Origin: Paenalicyclobacillus ferrooxydans
GTDB lineage: Bacteria; Bacillota; Bacilli; Alicyclobacillales; Alicyclobacillaceae
Assembly: GCF_001399675.1 (NCBI RefSeq)
Contig: NZ_LJCO01000096.1
Coordinates: 62,001 to 126,000, forward strand
Direction of reading: 5' to 3'
DNA: 64,000 bases
The notes under the pieces are model-generated. The model was not told where the DNA came from. It made no database searches and saw only the letters and a list, made by a program, of their open reading frames with translations. Within the stretch, counting starts at the first letter, position 1. The number at the start of each line of letters is the position of its first letter. The position numbers and the translations under genes are program-made. Of this stretch, positions 1-8,430 are shown piece by piece.

Positions 1-2
1 GG

Positions 3-1253
3 TTGGCTGCCAATCGGATGGCACGTTGGTCTGTATACGCCATCACGTTTTTCCCGCTCATTGATTTCGGGCTTCGAAACCTACCCCACCTGCACATCAT
101 CGGCTCCATATGGAGCATTCTGGCTCTGCTCGTTCTTGCATGGCAAGCATTAAGGAAGCTCCTTGCCGGGCATAGCGCACCACGATTTGGTTGGTACAAG
201 TTTGCAGGATGGTACATGATTTACGGTCTTGCTTTGATGTTTGCAAGTTTCAACCAGCCAACCATCGCGTTTGACGGCTACAGGGCAGATGTGTTCTATA
301 TGCTGTTTGCTTTTTTGATCCCGTTTGTTGTTGAACCTGAAGACGTACCGAAACTTTTCCACGCTATCGTTGCGCTCGCCATCTTAGTCGGCGTGCACGG
401 TCTGTTTCAGTATGTGATTGCTGTTCCAATTCCCAAAGGTTGGACTGATGTCAACGAACACCTGCGCACCCGGGTATTTTCGATTATTACAAGTCCAAAT
501 GAACTTGGGGCTTATATGGCCCTCACTGAACCACTCCTTGTGGGACTCTTTCTCTATGAACGAAATCGTTGGCGCAAATGGATGTACGGAATCGGTTTTT
601 TCATGTGTTTTGGGACGCACCTGTTCACATATGACAGAGGATCGCTTCTCGCACTTGGCTTGGCACTGGTCATTGTAGCGGCACTCGTCAATCGAAAGTT
701 TCTTATTGTTGTATTGTTTCTCGGTGTTGTTGCCTTCTTCTTGCCGCCAATTCATCATCGTTTTGTAGACCTGTTCTCACCCGTGTACTTGTTGAAAGCC
801 CAGCAAGGAGGTCGACTTGAACGTTGGGGCATCGCCTTTAACCTGATGTCCGCAAACCCGTTGTTCGGTGCCGGGATGGGACATTACGGTGGACAAGTCG
901 CCTCGGATTTCGGGCTTGGCATCTATTCCGACAACTACTACATGAAGGTGCTTGGCGAATCTGGACTGATTGGTTTGGTCCTGTTCATGGCGATGCATTT
1001 GGCACTCCTGCGCGAGGTGTTTAAGAAAACCGTGAAGCGTATGGAAGGCAGAAACAGATACGTAGCGATTGGCGCATTTATCGGCCTTGTAGCCATCGTC
1101 ATTCACAACGGTGTTGAGAACGTATTTGAGTTTGGTCCAAATACTGTGCTCTACTTCACGGTCGCCACACTGCTCCTAATTTGGGGGAAGGGTGTTGCTA
1201 AGACAGACCCACCTGCTAGTTCCGTCCAAAATGAAGGTATCCTGACTGAATGA
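3..1253 (+). CDS. O-antigen ligase / Wzy-type polysaccharide polymerase-like membrane protein
   Basis: Multi-pass membrane protein of 416 residues if the TTG at the window edge is the start; the true start may lie further upstream, so it may be 5'-partial. About ten hydrophobic helices are visible. The C-terminal part has the Wzy_C/RfaL-like periplasmic loop signature: GGRLERWGIAF, then NPLFGAGMGHYGG and SDNYYMKVLGESGLIGL. The family joins or polymerises cell-surface polysaccharide repeat units at the outer face of the membrane. No other polysaccharide genes lie in the window; the cluster it belongs to probably extends to the left. The last codons run into a 19-bp tandem repeat. The exact substrate cannot be told from sequence. 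Confidence 0.75.
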   Translation: MAANRMARWSVYAITFFPLIDFGLRNLPHLHIIGSIWSILALLVLAWQALRKLLAGHSAPRFGWYKFAGWYMIYGLALMFASFNQPTIAFDGYRADVFYMLFAFLIPFVVEPEDVPKLFHAIVALAILVGVHGLFQYVIAVPIPKGWTDVNEHLRTRVFSIITSPNELGAYMALTEPLLVGLFLYERNRWRKWMYGIGFFMCFGTHLFTYDRGSLLALGLALVIVAALVNRKFLIVVLFLGVVAFFLPPIHHRFVDLFSPVYLLKAQQGGRLERWGIAFNLMSANPLFGAGMGHYGGQVASDFGLGIYSDNYYMKVLGESGLIGLVLFMAMHLALLREVFKKTVKRMEGRNRYVAIGAFIGLVAIVIHNGVENVFEFGPNTVLYFTVATLLLIWGKGVAKTDPPASSVQNEGILTE

Positions 1254-1302
1254 AGGTGTCTTGACCGAATAAAGGTGTCCTGACCGAATGAAGGCGCGTT
1301 GA
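1231..1302. repeat. 19-bp tandem repeat (three full units plus a partial one) over a stop codon
   Basis: Units ATGAAGGTATCCTGACTGA, ATGAAGGTGTCTTGACCGA and ATAAAGGTGTCCTGACCGA follow each other without gaps, then a shortened unit ATGAAGGCGCGTTGA. The first unit holds the last codons of the ligase-like gene; its stop codon TGA straddles the first and second units. A looser copy (TCCTGACTGAATGA) follows at about 1321. Confidence 0.85.
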
Positions 1303-1350
1303 ATGAATACAGGGACGTTGTCCTGACTGAATGAGAAAAATGAATGAGAA

Positions 1351-1399
1351 AAAACAGCCCGCTTCCGTCGGCGCAACGCCGAGAGGAAGGGGCTGTTTT
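1351..1399. terminator. Bidirectional rho-independent terminator
   Basis: AAAACAGCCC...CTTCC pairs with GGAAGGGGCTGTTTT around an inner CGGCG-CAA-CGCCG hairpin, giving A-run and T-run flanks on the two strands. It sits between the convergent ligase-like gene and S9 peptidase gene and can serve both. Confidence 0.88.
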
Positions 1400-1458
1400 G
1401 CATCTTTGAGTTCGGTGAAGTACCATGCTTGCTCTACGAGCGAACCCAATCCCTCCGG

Positions 1459-3432
1459 TCACCGAACATATTTTTCGAACCACTCCAAGATGTGCTTCAA
1501 GCGAGAGATCCGATTCAAAGGTTTCCCGTTTCGTGACAAGTCATGATTTTCTCCGGCAAAACGGACAAACTCCGTGGCGACATTGAGTCGCTTTAAGGCT
1601 GTGAACCACTGCTCTGCTTGCTCCATGGGACAGCGGTAGTCTTCCTCACTATGAATCACTTTGGTGGGGGTGCTCACGTTTTTCGCGTAGCGAATTGGTG
1701 ACCTATTCATAATGAACTCCTCGGCATCCCACAGGTCTGCACCTCCGAGTTCAACTTTATTAAACCAAAACCCGATATCGCTGGTCCCAAACATGCTGTA
1801 GAGATTTGAAATCGACCGCTGAGTCACAGCCGCTTTAAAACGGTCGGTATGCCCAACTATCCAGTTTGTCATGTAGCCCCCATAACTACCGCCCGTGACC
1901 CCAAGTCGGTCCGGATCCACATAAGGCAGTTTGATAGCTTCGTCTATCGCATCCATGAGGTCGTTGTAGTCTCCACCACCCCAGTCTCCGACACACCCTT
2001 TGACAAACTCCGCACCGTACCCATGGCTGCCTCTTGGATTCATGTACAATACAACATAGCCGTGCGCTGCTAAGAGCTGAAATTCATGGTTAAAGGCATT
2101 CCCATAAGAAGAATGCGGCCCTCCGTGGATCTCGAGGACTAACGGGTATTTTTGTCCTTTTGTAAATTCGACCGGGCGAAGAATCCAACCGGGAATACTG
2201 AGCCCGTCCCGAGCCGTAATATTAAACGGTTCCGGGGTACTTACCTCATATTGACTGAGAAACTCAGCATTGTGATGTGTAACTTGTTCCTTCGTGCCGT
2301 TCACATAGAGAAATATCTCTGCCGGGCATACAGGCGACTCTTCCGCTGCGACAAGCGATGTACCGTCTAAGACGTGAAAGGAGGTGACAACGTGATTCTC
2401 GCCGAGAGTTTCGCAGCGGACATCCCCCTCGATGGATGCACGATAAACTTTCGCATTTCCCTCAGATGTCGCTGTAAAGTAGATGGCCCTACTGTCTGCT
2501 GACCATATTGGAACTGCCTTGCCGGTCTCATAACGAGCATCTGTCCCAACTTGGGTCCCTTGCGGCCGATCAAGCGACGCTGACAGGCAGTGCAACTCAT
2601 CGCCCGAGATCGACACGACCCATAAACAGTTGTTCGTTCCACTCCGCTCCCCATCTCGATGTCCAAAGAAAGCAATCCACCTGCCGTCTGGTGAATATGC
2701 CGGGGCAGAGGTCATCCCTTTCCCTTCATAGACCCGGTTCATTTCTCCACTTGCAATATTAAGTTGATAGATAGAAGGCGTAACTTCTTGTTCAAAATCG
2801 GATCGCCAAGAAACAAACGCGATGGACTGTCCGTCTGGAGCAAATGTCGGTTCAGTCTCACTGTAAGCACCAGATGTCAACTGTCGTATCTCACCGGTTG
2901 AAACGGTCAACAACCATAGGTGCACCGGTTTCCCTTCATAGAATCCCTCTCCGTTGCCGTGGTAGCGCAGATGCGTAATGACTCTCACATCTGCTGCAGG
3001 TATCTTCTCTGCTTCAACCGGCATCGATGTCTCGCTTCGTGCAGCAATCACCATGTGTTCCCCGTCAGGGCTCAAAGCGTATGACTTGACGCCTTCTGGA
3101 AACTCGGTCAGTTGCCTCGCTTCCCCCCCCGCTTTAGAGAACTGGTACACCTGAGGTTTTCCACTACGGTTAGACACAAATGAGATCGTATTCCCACCAG
3201 AGGAATACACTGGGTTTTTATCTTGTACAGCCTTGCCAGCAGATGCACCTCCGTAGGTGAGCAAGGAGTCCTCTCTTGTCTCGAGGTTATATCTGTGGAT
3301 AACAGACCGATACCCATTTGCCTTTTTGTCCATGACTGTATGGACGTAAAGAAACTCATTCCCCGTCGGCGATAACACAGGTTCCCCACTGAAATGCAGG
3401 TCATACAGCGATTCATACGAGATTTTGGCCAC
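1459..3432 (-). CDS. S9 family prolyl oligopeptidase-type serine peptidase
   Basis: 657 residues, the usual length for acylaminoacyl-peptidase/DPP-type S9 enzymes. The N-terminal half shows WD40/TolB-like beta-propeller repeats (for example LSPTGNEFLYV, LSPDGEHMVI, FAPDGQSIAFVSW, YSPDGRWIAFFG). The C-terminal alpha/beta-hydrolase domain has the oxyanion stretch LEIHGGPHSSYG, the nucleophile elbow GGSYGGYMTNW (catalytic Ser) and the histidine stretch FAGENHDLSRNGKP. It is expected to cleave short peptides in the cytoplasm. The GTG start is supported by GGGAGGG seven bases upstream. It stands alone between two terminators, so it is probably monocistronic. Confidence 0.92.
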   Translation of the reverse strand: MAKISYESLYDLHFSGEPVLSPTGNEFLYVHTVMDKKANGYRSVIHRYNLETREDSLLTYGGASAGKAVQDKNPVYSSGGNTISFVSNRSGKPQVYQFSKAGGEARQLTEFPEGVKSYALSPDGEHMVIAARSETSMPVEAEKIPAADVRVITHLRYHGNGEGFYEGKPVHLWLLTVSTGEIRQLTSGAYSETEPTFAPDGQSIAFVSWRSDFEQEVTPSIYQLNIASGEMNRVYEGKGMTSAPAYSPDGRWIAFFGHRDGERSGTNNCLWVVSISGDELHCLSASLDRPQGTQVGTDARYETGKAVPIWSADSRAIYFTATSEGNAKVYRASIEGDVRCETLGENHVVTSFHVLDGTSLVAAEESPVCPAEIFLYVNGTKEQVTHHNAEFLSQYEVSTPEPFNITARDGLSIPGWILRPVEFTKGQKYPLVLEIHGGPHSSYGNAFNHEFQLLAAHGYVVLYMNPRGSHGYGAEFVKGCVGDWGGGDYNDLMDAIDEAIKLPYVDPDRLGVTGGSYGGYMTNWIVGHTDRFKAAVTQRSISNLYSMFGTSDIGFWFNKVELGGADLWDAEEFIMNRSPIRYAKNVSTPTKVIHSEEDYRCPMEQAEQWFTALKRLNVATEFVRFAGENHDLSRNGKPLNRISRLKHILEWFEKYVR

Positions 3433-3512
3433 GTAACGTCCCTCCCTTTTGACGTAATGTTTCGATTTCGGACATCACAATCCTGCATCAGCACTGGCAC
3501 AGCGGCAGTTAA

Positions 3513-3550
3513 CACGAAAAACAAAAAGCCGCTTCCCGAATGGAAACGGC
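3513..3550 (-). terminator. Rho-independent terminator downstream of wrbA
   Basis: On the minus strand GCCGTTTCC-ATTCG-GGAAGCGGC forms a stem with one mismatch followed by TTTTTGTTTTT. It lies about 100 bases after the wrbA-like stop codon and just upstream of the S9 peptidase gene. Confidence 0.8.
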
Positions 3551-3647
3551 CCGTTTCAACGTTTTGATATGACGTTCCGGCATGCAAAGTGAGCTTATCC
3601 CAGTTTTTCCTGCCTTCCATCCTTGAGCCTCTTGCGACTTGCGGAGA

Positions 3648-4265
3648 TTACCCTCGGGACTGGCCTGCCTTCACCCACTCTGCAACTGTGACGACCCGCT
3701 TGGCCTGGTGCTTGATGGCAGCAATCGAGGAGTTGTCAATCGATCCGTCTTCCACTGCCGTCACACTTGTACCGTAAGGATTCCCACCTGCGCCAAACAA
3801 AGACTGGTCTGTATAGCCAGGGGCGACGACGATTGTGCCCCAATGATACATGCTCGTGTACAGGCTCAGAATTGTGGCTTCCTGACCGCCATGTGGGTTT
3901 TGGGCACTCGACATGGCGCTGACAACCTTATTCACGGTCTTCCCCTGTGCCCATAGCCCCCCCATTGTGTCAAGGAACTGTTTCATTTGGGATGGAACAT
4001 TGCCAAATCGGGTCGGCACACTAAATATAATGGCATCGGCCCATTCGATGTCCCCAGCGCTGGCTGTAGGAACATCCCTCGTCGCTTCATGGTGAGCCTT
4101 CCAGCCCGCATTCGATGCGATGGCTTCCTCAGGAGCAAGCTCTGGCACCTTGAGGACCCTCACCTCCGCTCCGGCTTCTTTTGCCGCATCAGCTGCAGCA
4201 TTCGCCATCTTGTGGTTTGTTCCTGTAGAACTGTAGTAAATGACAGCAAGTTTCACGTCTGACAC
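3648..4265 (-). CDS. wrbA: WrbA-type NAD(P)H:quinone oxidoreductase (flavodoxin-like)
   Basis: About 205 residues, matching the WrbA family length. It opens with VKLAVIYYSSTGTNHKMA, the FMN phosphate-binding loop of flavodoxins, and has VPTRFGNVPSQMKQFLD and TMGGLWAQGK, which are WrbA landmarks. The protein should bind FMN and reduce quinones by two electrons. I chose the GTG at 4265 because GGAGG sits seven bases upstream; an ATG further upstream would add 26 unrelated residues that lie in repeat-rich sequence. The kinase gene lies upstream on the same strand, but the gap holds a short tandem repeat and no clear coupling. Confidence 0.9.
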   Translation of the reverse strand: MSDVKLAVIYYSSTGTNHKMANAAADAAKEAGAEVRVLKVPELAPEEAIASNAGWKAHHEATRDVPTASAGDIEWADAIIFSVPTRFGNVPSQMKQFLDTMGGLWAQGKTVNKVVSAMSSAQNPHGGQEATILSLYTSMYHWGTIVVAPGYTDQSLFGAGGNPYGTSVTAVEDGSIDNSSIAAIKHQAKRVVTVAEWVKAGQSRG

Positions 4266-4347
4266 ACAGATCCCTCCGCCGAGTTGGTTTGCATTTTCCA
4301 ATGATAGACTGTCCTCGGCTTCGGAAGATATACGGTAAGGCATCGTA

Positions 4348-4392
4348 AGATATACAGATCACAGATATACAGATCACAGATATACAGATCGC
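4348..4392. repeat. 15-bp tandem repeat, three units
   Basis: AGATATACAGATCAC is present twice and AGATATACAGATCGC once, head to tail, in the gap between the PfkB kinase stop and the wrbA start. A degenerate fourth unit (AAGATCTACAG) follows. No protein-coding or regulatory role is evident. Confidence 0.85.
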
Positions 4393-4423
4393 AAGATCTA
4401 CAGTAAGAAGATTTCCTGTTTAC

Positions 4424-5419
4424 TTATCTTGGAACACCTTGGATACCTCGCAGCTCTTGCAAAGCTTCTGTCCATGTTGGATAGCCATGATAATCACCAA
4501 TACTGGTAACTGCATATGCGCCAACAATTGTCCCTAGTGACAGTGCCTCATCGACGCTCCCGTCCCGTAACAAACCTGCGATGAACCCGGCGTTAAAGCC
4601 GTCGCCGGCACCGACCGTATCAACCACCGCCGCGACTCGACGAGCTGAGACCGTTATTTCTGTTCCGCCAGTGCTGACCGTTGCTCCTTTGTCACCTCGC
4701 TTCACAACCACACCTACTCCATTGAAGCCATGGTTTAGACACTCAGCCTCAATCTCACGAGCGTGAGTCGTTGCGAACAACAAATCAGCTTCTTCATCCC
4801 CAATAAAAAGCCACGTTACGAACGGAAGAACCTCTTGGATTAATTGCCTCCATCCTTCAGCTGCAGCGAGTTTTAAGCGCACATTGATGTCAAACGACAC
4901 AGGAACTCCACGTTGGTGCGCGATCCGAAACAAGTCCGTCGCAACATTTCGGCATTGGTTGCTAATCATCCAAGTTATCCCTGTGGCATGCACCCAGTCA
5001 AAGTTGTCTGTGACAATACGCTCTTGCACGGCTTCGGGGTTCCATTCACCCATTGCCATGGGTGAGGCACTGCGATAGTAGTAAACACTCGTATTCATCT
5101 GTAACCCTGACCGTTGCTTAAACATCACTGCTGTTGATCCTGCAGTTGACACTTGTACCTCACTGATATCGATACCCTCAGATCGTGCAGCGGACCGGAT
5201 AAGAGACCCAAATGGGTCTGCTCCAACACAGCACGCAACCACAGGGTGAAGCCCCAAACGTGCCAAACCAACCGCAGTGTTTAACTCTGCTCCGACCGGG
5301 TACGGACGAAACTGATGCATCGGCGATACAACCCCGGGTGCATCGGGAACCATCGCCACGAGTGGCTCGCCAAAGGTCAAAATACGCGGCTTAGGTGTGA
5401 ATGATTCGTCGGTTCTCAT
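4424..5419 (-). CDS. kdgK: PfkB-family sugar kinase, probable 2-keto-3-deoxygluconate kinase
   Basis: About 331 residues of ribokinase fold. N-terminal ILTFGEPLVAMVPD and GAELNTAVGLARLGL fit the sugar-binding half, and DTVGAGDGFNAGFIAGLL is the C-terminal PfkB signature with the catalytic Asp. The family phosphorylates sugars or 2-keto-3-deoxy acids with ATP. The window is packed with dehydratases that make 2-keto-3-deoxy acids and includes a KDPG/KDPGal-type aldolase, so KDG kinase is the most sensible role, but substrate is inferred from context. The ATG at 5419 is preferred since AGGGTGG lies upstream; an ATG 45 bases earlier has no ribosome binding site. Confidence 0.82.
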   Translation of the reverse strand: MRTDESFTPKPRILTFGEPLVAMVPDAPGVVSPMHQFRPYPVGAELNTAVGLARLGLHPVVACCVGADPFGSLIRSAARSEGIDISEVQVSTAGSTAVMFKQRSGLQMNTSVYYYRSASPMAMGEWNPEAVQERIVTDNFDWVHATGITWMISNQCRNVATDLFRIAHQRGVPVSFDINVRLKLAAAEGWRQLIQEVLPFVTWLFIGDEEADLLFATTHAREIEAECLNHGFNGVGVVVKRGDKGATVSTGGTEITVSARRVAAVVDTVGAGDGFNAGFIAGLLRDGSVDEALSLGTIVGAYAVTSIGDYHGYPTWTEALQELRGIQGVPR

Positions 5420-5549
5420 TGAAAAGCTGCACCACCCTTGAATATGACAAACGCTATCTACCATGTTGCAAACTCTGTAAACATGTTACCAAAACGAAGC
5501 TTGCATAAAACATCAGGCGAAACTGCTTTTCCTTCCCACTGGTTCGTGA

Positions 5550-6497
5550 TTACGATTCATCATCCGAAGCCCACCTCTGTAAACAGTCAGCCGCATAGTG
5601 GAGAGCAGCTTCTCTACGCTTCCCCCCCCAATAATTTGTAAAAAAGCCATGAATCATCGTGTTCTCATGAACATGCTGAAGAGGAACTCCCGCTTCACGG
5701 AGACGTTTCACGTATGCAATCCCTTCGTCACGCAGTGGGTCATATTGTGCTGTCAGCACAAAAGTCTGAGGAAGGCCGGATAAGTCTTCTGCCAACAAGG
5801 GTGAGGCATATGGGTTACGGCCATCATCAGGATGGCGAAGGTAATGGTCCCAAAACCACTCCATACCCCGTTTCTCCAAGTTATAACCGCTCGCATTCTC
5901 CTCATAGGACGCGGTCTCAAAACTATAATTCGTGATAGGATACACGAGCAGTTGCCCGAGCAAGTTCTTCCCTTCCTCGAAAGCTTTCAGTGCCATGACA
6001 GTTGCGATATTGCCTCCTGCACTGTCGCCGCCGACAACTATCTTTTCTCTCGCAATGTCAAGCTCTAGCGCATGCTCTATAACCCACTGTAAGGCCAGAT
6101 ACGAGTCTTCAAGAGCAGCCGGGAATCTATGTTCCGGCGCCAAACGATAGTCCACCGATACAACCACATACCCTGCTTGGTCACAAAGTGCACGGCATGT
6201 GTCGTCGACGGTATCAAGATTGCCAAGCACCCATCCACCTCCGTGATAATAGACAAGTGCTCCGCGAGGCTTGGACAGACTGGGTCGATAGACTCGGATG
6301 GGCACCTCTCCGTCCTCGCCGGGTACTGTCAAGTTCAGGACGCTCTGTACACTTCGCTTTGGTATCACTTCCTCAGTCGCATGAAGTGCCTCAAGACGTG
6401 CCTGCCTGGCAGCTTGCGGTGACATTTCATAGGTCGGTATTGCTTGTTGTTCTTTTAATTGGTCTAAAAAAGTCCTGATTTCATCGTCAAGCGCCAC
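5550..6497 (-). CDS. Alpha/beta hydrolase, HSL-type carboxylesterase
   Basis: About 315 residues with the hormone-sensitive-lipase family marks: HGGGWVLG (oxyanion hole), VVGGDSAGGNIA (nucleophile Ser), an aspartate region in TAQYDPLRDEG and the catalytic histidine in MIHGFF. Likely hydrolyses short-chain acyl esters in the cytoplasm. The GTG at 6497 is favoured because GGAGAGG precedes it at good distance, whereas the TTG nine bases earlier overlaps that site. It lies downstream of a stretch of decayed dehydrogenase genes on the same strand. A role in removing acetyl or feruloyl groups from plant sugars is possible but not shown. Confidence 0.88.
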   Translation of the reverse strand: MALDDEIRTFLDQLKEQQAIPTYEMSPQAARQARLEALHATEEVIPKRSVQSVLNLTVPGEDGEVPIRVYRPSLSKPRGALVYYHGGGWVLGNLDTVDDTCRALCDQAGYVVVSVDYRLAPEHRFPAALEDSYLALQWVIEHALELDIAREKIVVGGDSAGGNIATVMALKAFEEGKNLLGQLLVYPITNYSFETASYEENASGYNLEKRGMEWFWDHYLRHPDDGRNPYASPLLAEDLSGLPQTFVLTAQYDPLRDEGIAYVKRLREAGVPLQHVHENTMIHGFFTNYWGGKRREAALHYAADCLQRWASDDES

Positions 6498-6521
6498 TGT
6501 CTGCAACCTCTCCTTTTGTGC

Positions 6522-6719
6522 TCATTCACTTGGAACAATTTGCGGGTGTCCTGCCAGAAATCCTCCGTCTACATGCAACGTGGCACCTGTGATAAACGAG
6601 GATTCAGGAGATGCTAAAAAACAAACGGCCTCTGCAATCTCCTCAGGAAGTCCCAGTCGACGTTGCGGTGTTTTATCAACAACGGGGTTACAAAAACTTG
6701 GATTCTGCATGATTTTCAT
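6522..6719 (-). pseudogene. C-terminal remnant of a short-chain dehydrogenase (SDR)
   Basis: Only the last quarter of a classical SDR is left: [19 protein letters not shown] followed by [15 protein letters not shown], which is the substrate-loop/C-terminal block of gluconate 5-dehydrogenase-like enzymes. The Rossmann GxxxGxG motif and the YxxxK active site are absent and are not found in adjacent sequence in any frame. It is therefore not a working dehydrogenase. It abuts a second decayed gene, suggesting a joint deletion. Confidence 0.75.
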
Positions 6720-6750
6720 TTACACAAGCGGAACCCTTAGTCGTACGTCG

Positions 6751-7241
6751 CTATGGGTTAGGGGTTGTCCACAGTTCCCTATTCACGATATTTGGAGGGA
6801 ATACACCCGTGAGCACAGCGGTTAGGTTCTTTGCTGCAAGCATGGCCATCTTCAGTCGAGTCTCATGTGTCGCGCTGCCGATGTGCGGCGTTGTGACAAC
6901 CGTAGGTAACTGCAACAACCGGTTCGTCGAGGGAGGAGGTTCCTGCTCGTACACGACGACTGCTACCGATGATGCCAAGAAGCGTAGCACCGAAGATGTC
7001 CCGGCCAAGCAGAAGGTGTGGCGTCCAGTACTCCCACTTGCCTTGTTTTACATAGGCATCCGCTTCCGCAACTCTCCTTGCGTATGGCAATGCGCGAATA
7101 GCACAGTACCCCTTCCGCCTCGGCGAAACCGGCTTGTAAATCTTGCTTTGTCGGAGGAAGTTCGTCATCACGATAGTCTCTATCAAATCGAGCGGCCAAA
7201 TCGTTTGCCACCGCTTCAGGAATGACGTTCGGTATGAACAC
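6751..7241 (-). pseudogene. Decayed D-isomer-specific 2-hydroxyacid dehydrogenase (GyaR-like)
   Basis: Three pieces of one gene lie in order but in different frames: an N-terminal piece (MFIPNVIPEAVANDL...AEGVLCY), a middle piece (EADAYVKQGKWEYWTPHLLL then GRDIFGATLLGIIG) and a C-terminal piece (VVTTPHIGSATHETRLKMAM, then NLTAVL and PPNIVN). Compared with glyoxylate/hydroxypyruvate reductases, most of the NAD-binding domain and part of the catalytic domain are missing, with at least two frame changes. This is a pseudogene, not a sequencing slip, because whole segments are deleted. Confidence 0.85.
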
Positions 7242-7287
7242 TCTGTGCCGAGACAGACTTAGCTGCCCCCTTTGGCCATATCAAAAA

Positions 7288-8361
7288 TCACTTTCGGTAG
7301 AGATTCTGAATGACAGCGTGCGCCATCTCTTCCGTCGTAGCCCGTCCACCCAAATCAGGGGTCTTGATTTCGCTTTGTAAAGTCTGTTCAATCGCAGTGA
7401 GGAGCTGTGCGCCGAGTTCTTCTTCGCCAATGAAATCGAGCATCATCTTGGCGGTCCATATCTGCCCGATGGGATTCGCAATCCCTTGACCTGCGATATC
7501 CGGTGCGGAGCCGTGCACAGGCTCGAACATCGAGGGATACTTTCTCTCCGGGTTGATGTTTGCAGCAGGTGCCATACCGATACTTCCCATCACTGCGGCA
7601 CCAAGGTCAGTCAGAATATCCCCGAATAAATTAGACCCAACGACGACATCAAGTTCCTCCGGATGGAGCACAAAATACGCAGCTAAGGCATCGACATGCA
7701 TCAGTCTGGTTTCCACATCTGGGTAGTCGTTCATCATGCTCTTACACATTTCATCCCAGAACGGCATGGTATGGATGATCCCGTTCGATTTGGTCGCAGC
7801 CATCAAACGTTTCCGCCGGGAGGACTGCGCGAGCTGAAATGCATACCTGAGCGTGCGGTCGACGCCCATTTTGGAAAAGTAGCTCAACTGGACAGCGGTC
7901 TCGAACGGTGTCCCCTCGTGAATGCGACCACCCATGTTCGAGTATTCGCCCTCACTGTTTTCACGGACCACAACAAAGTCGATGTCCTTCGCATGTTCTG
8001 AAGAAAGCGGAGACTTTACGCCGCGCAGTGTTTTTACTGGGCGCAAGTTTACGTACTGCTGAAAATGACGGCGAATCGGGATGAGCATTCCCCATAACGA
8101 AATGTGATCCGGTACGCCTGGATAACCAACTGCACCCAAAAAGATGAGGTCAAAAGTCGACAGTGTATCGAGCGCATCTTCTGGCATCATCCGGCCATGT
8201 TCGAGGTAGTAGGCACAGTTCCACGAGAAATTTTGGTAGTCAAACTTGAGCCCGCCGTGCAACTCGGCTGCTGCATTAAGGACACGGACAGCAGCTGGTA
8301 CGACTTCGTTTCCAATCCCATCCCCGGGGAGTACTGCGACTTGGTAACCTTTCATCACCAC
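7288..8361 (-). CDS. Tartrate/D-malate-type decarboxylating dehydrogenase (isocitrate/isopropylmalate family)
   Basis: 357 residues. VAVLPGDGIGNEVVPAAVRVL is the family N-terminus, VVRENSEGEYSNMGGRIHEG is the substrate loop with the arginine and serine region, and GDILTDLGAAVMGSIGMAP the metal-binding/C-terminal signature (Asp ligands). The loop ENSEGEYSN resembles tartrate dehydrogenase/decarboxylase and D-malate dehydrogenase (TtuC/DmlA) rather than LeuB. NAD-dependent oxidative decarboxylation of a 2-hydroxyacid is expected. It follows the zinc dehydrogenase and the LarA homologue in a likely operon. Exact substrate uncertain. Start GTG at 8361 (or ATG two codons later) after GGAGG. Confidence 0.87.
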   Translation of the reverse strand: MVMKGYQVAVLPGDGIGNEVVPAAVRVLNAAAELHGGLKFDYQNFSWNCAYYLEHGRMMPEDALDTLSTFDLIFLGAVGYPGVPDHISLWGMLIPIRRHFQQYVNLRPVKTLRGVKSPLSSEHAKDIDFVVVRENSEGEYSNMGGRIHEGTPFETAVQLSYFSKMGVDRTLRYAFQLAQSSRRKRLMAATKSNGIIHTMPFWDEMCKSMMNDYPDVETRLMHVDALAAYFVLHPEELDVVVGSNLFGDILTDLGAAVMGSIGMAPAANINPERKYPSMFEPVHGSAPDIAGQGIANPIGQIWTAKMMLDFIGEEELGAQLLTAIEQTLQSEIKTPDLGGRATTEEMAHAVIQNLYRK

Positions 8362-8430
8362 AACACCTCCAAATTTCAGTACGACTCCAAAATACGTAAA
8401 CGGCTTACACTGCTGCTTGGCTTTCGTAAA

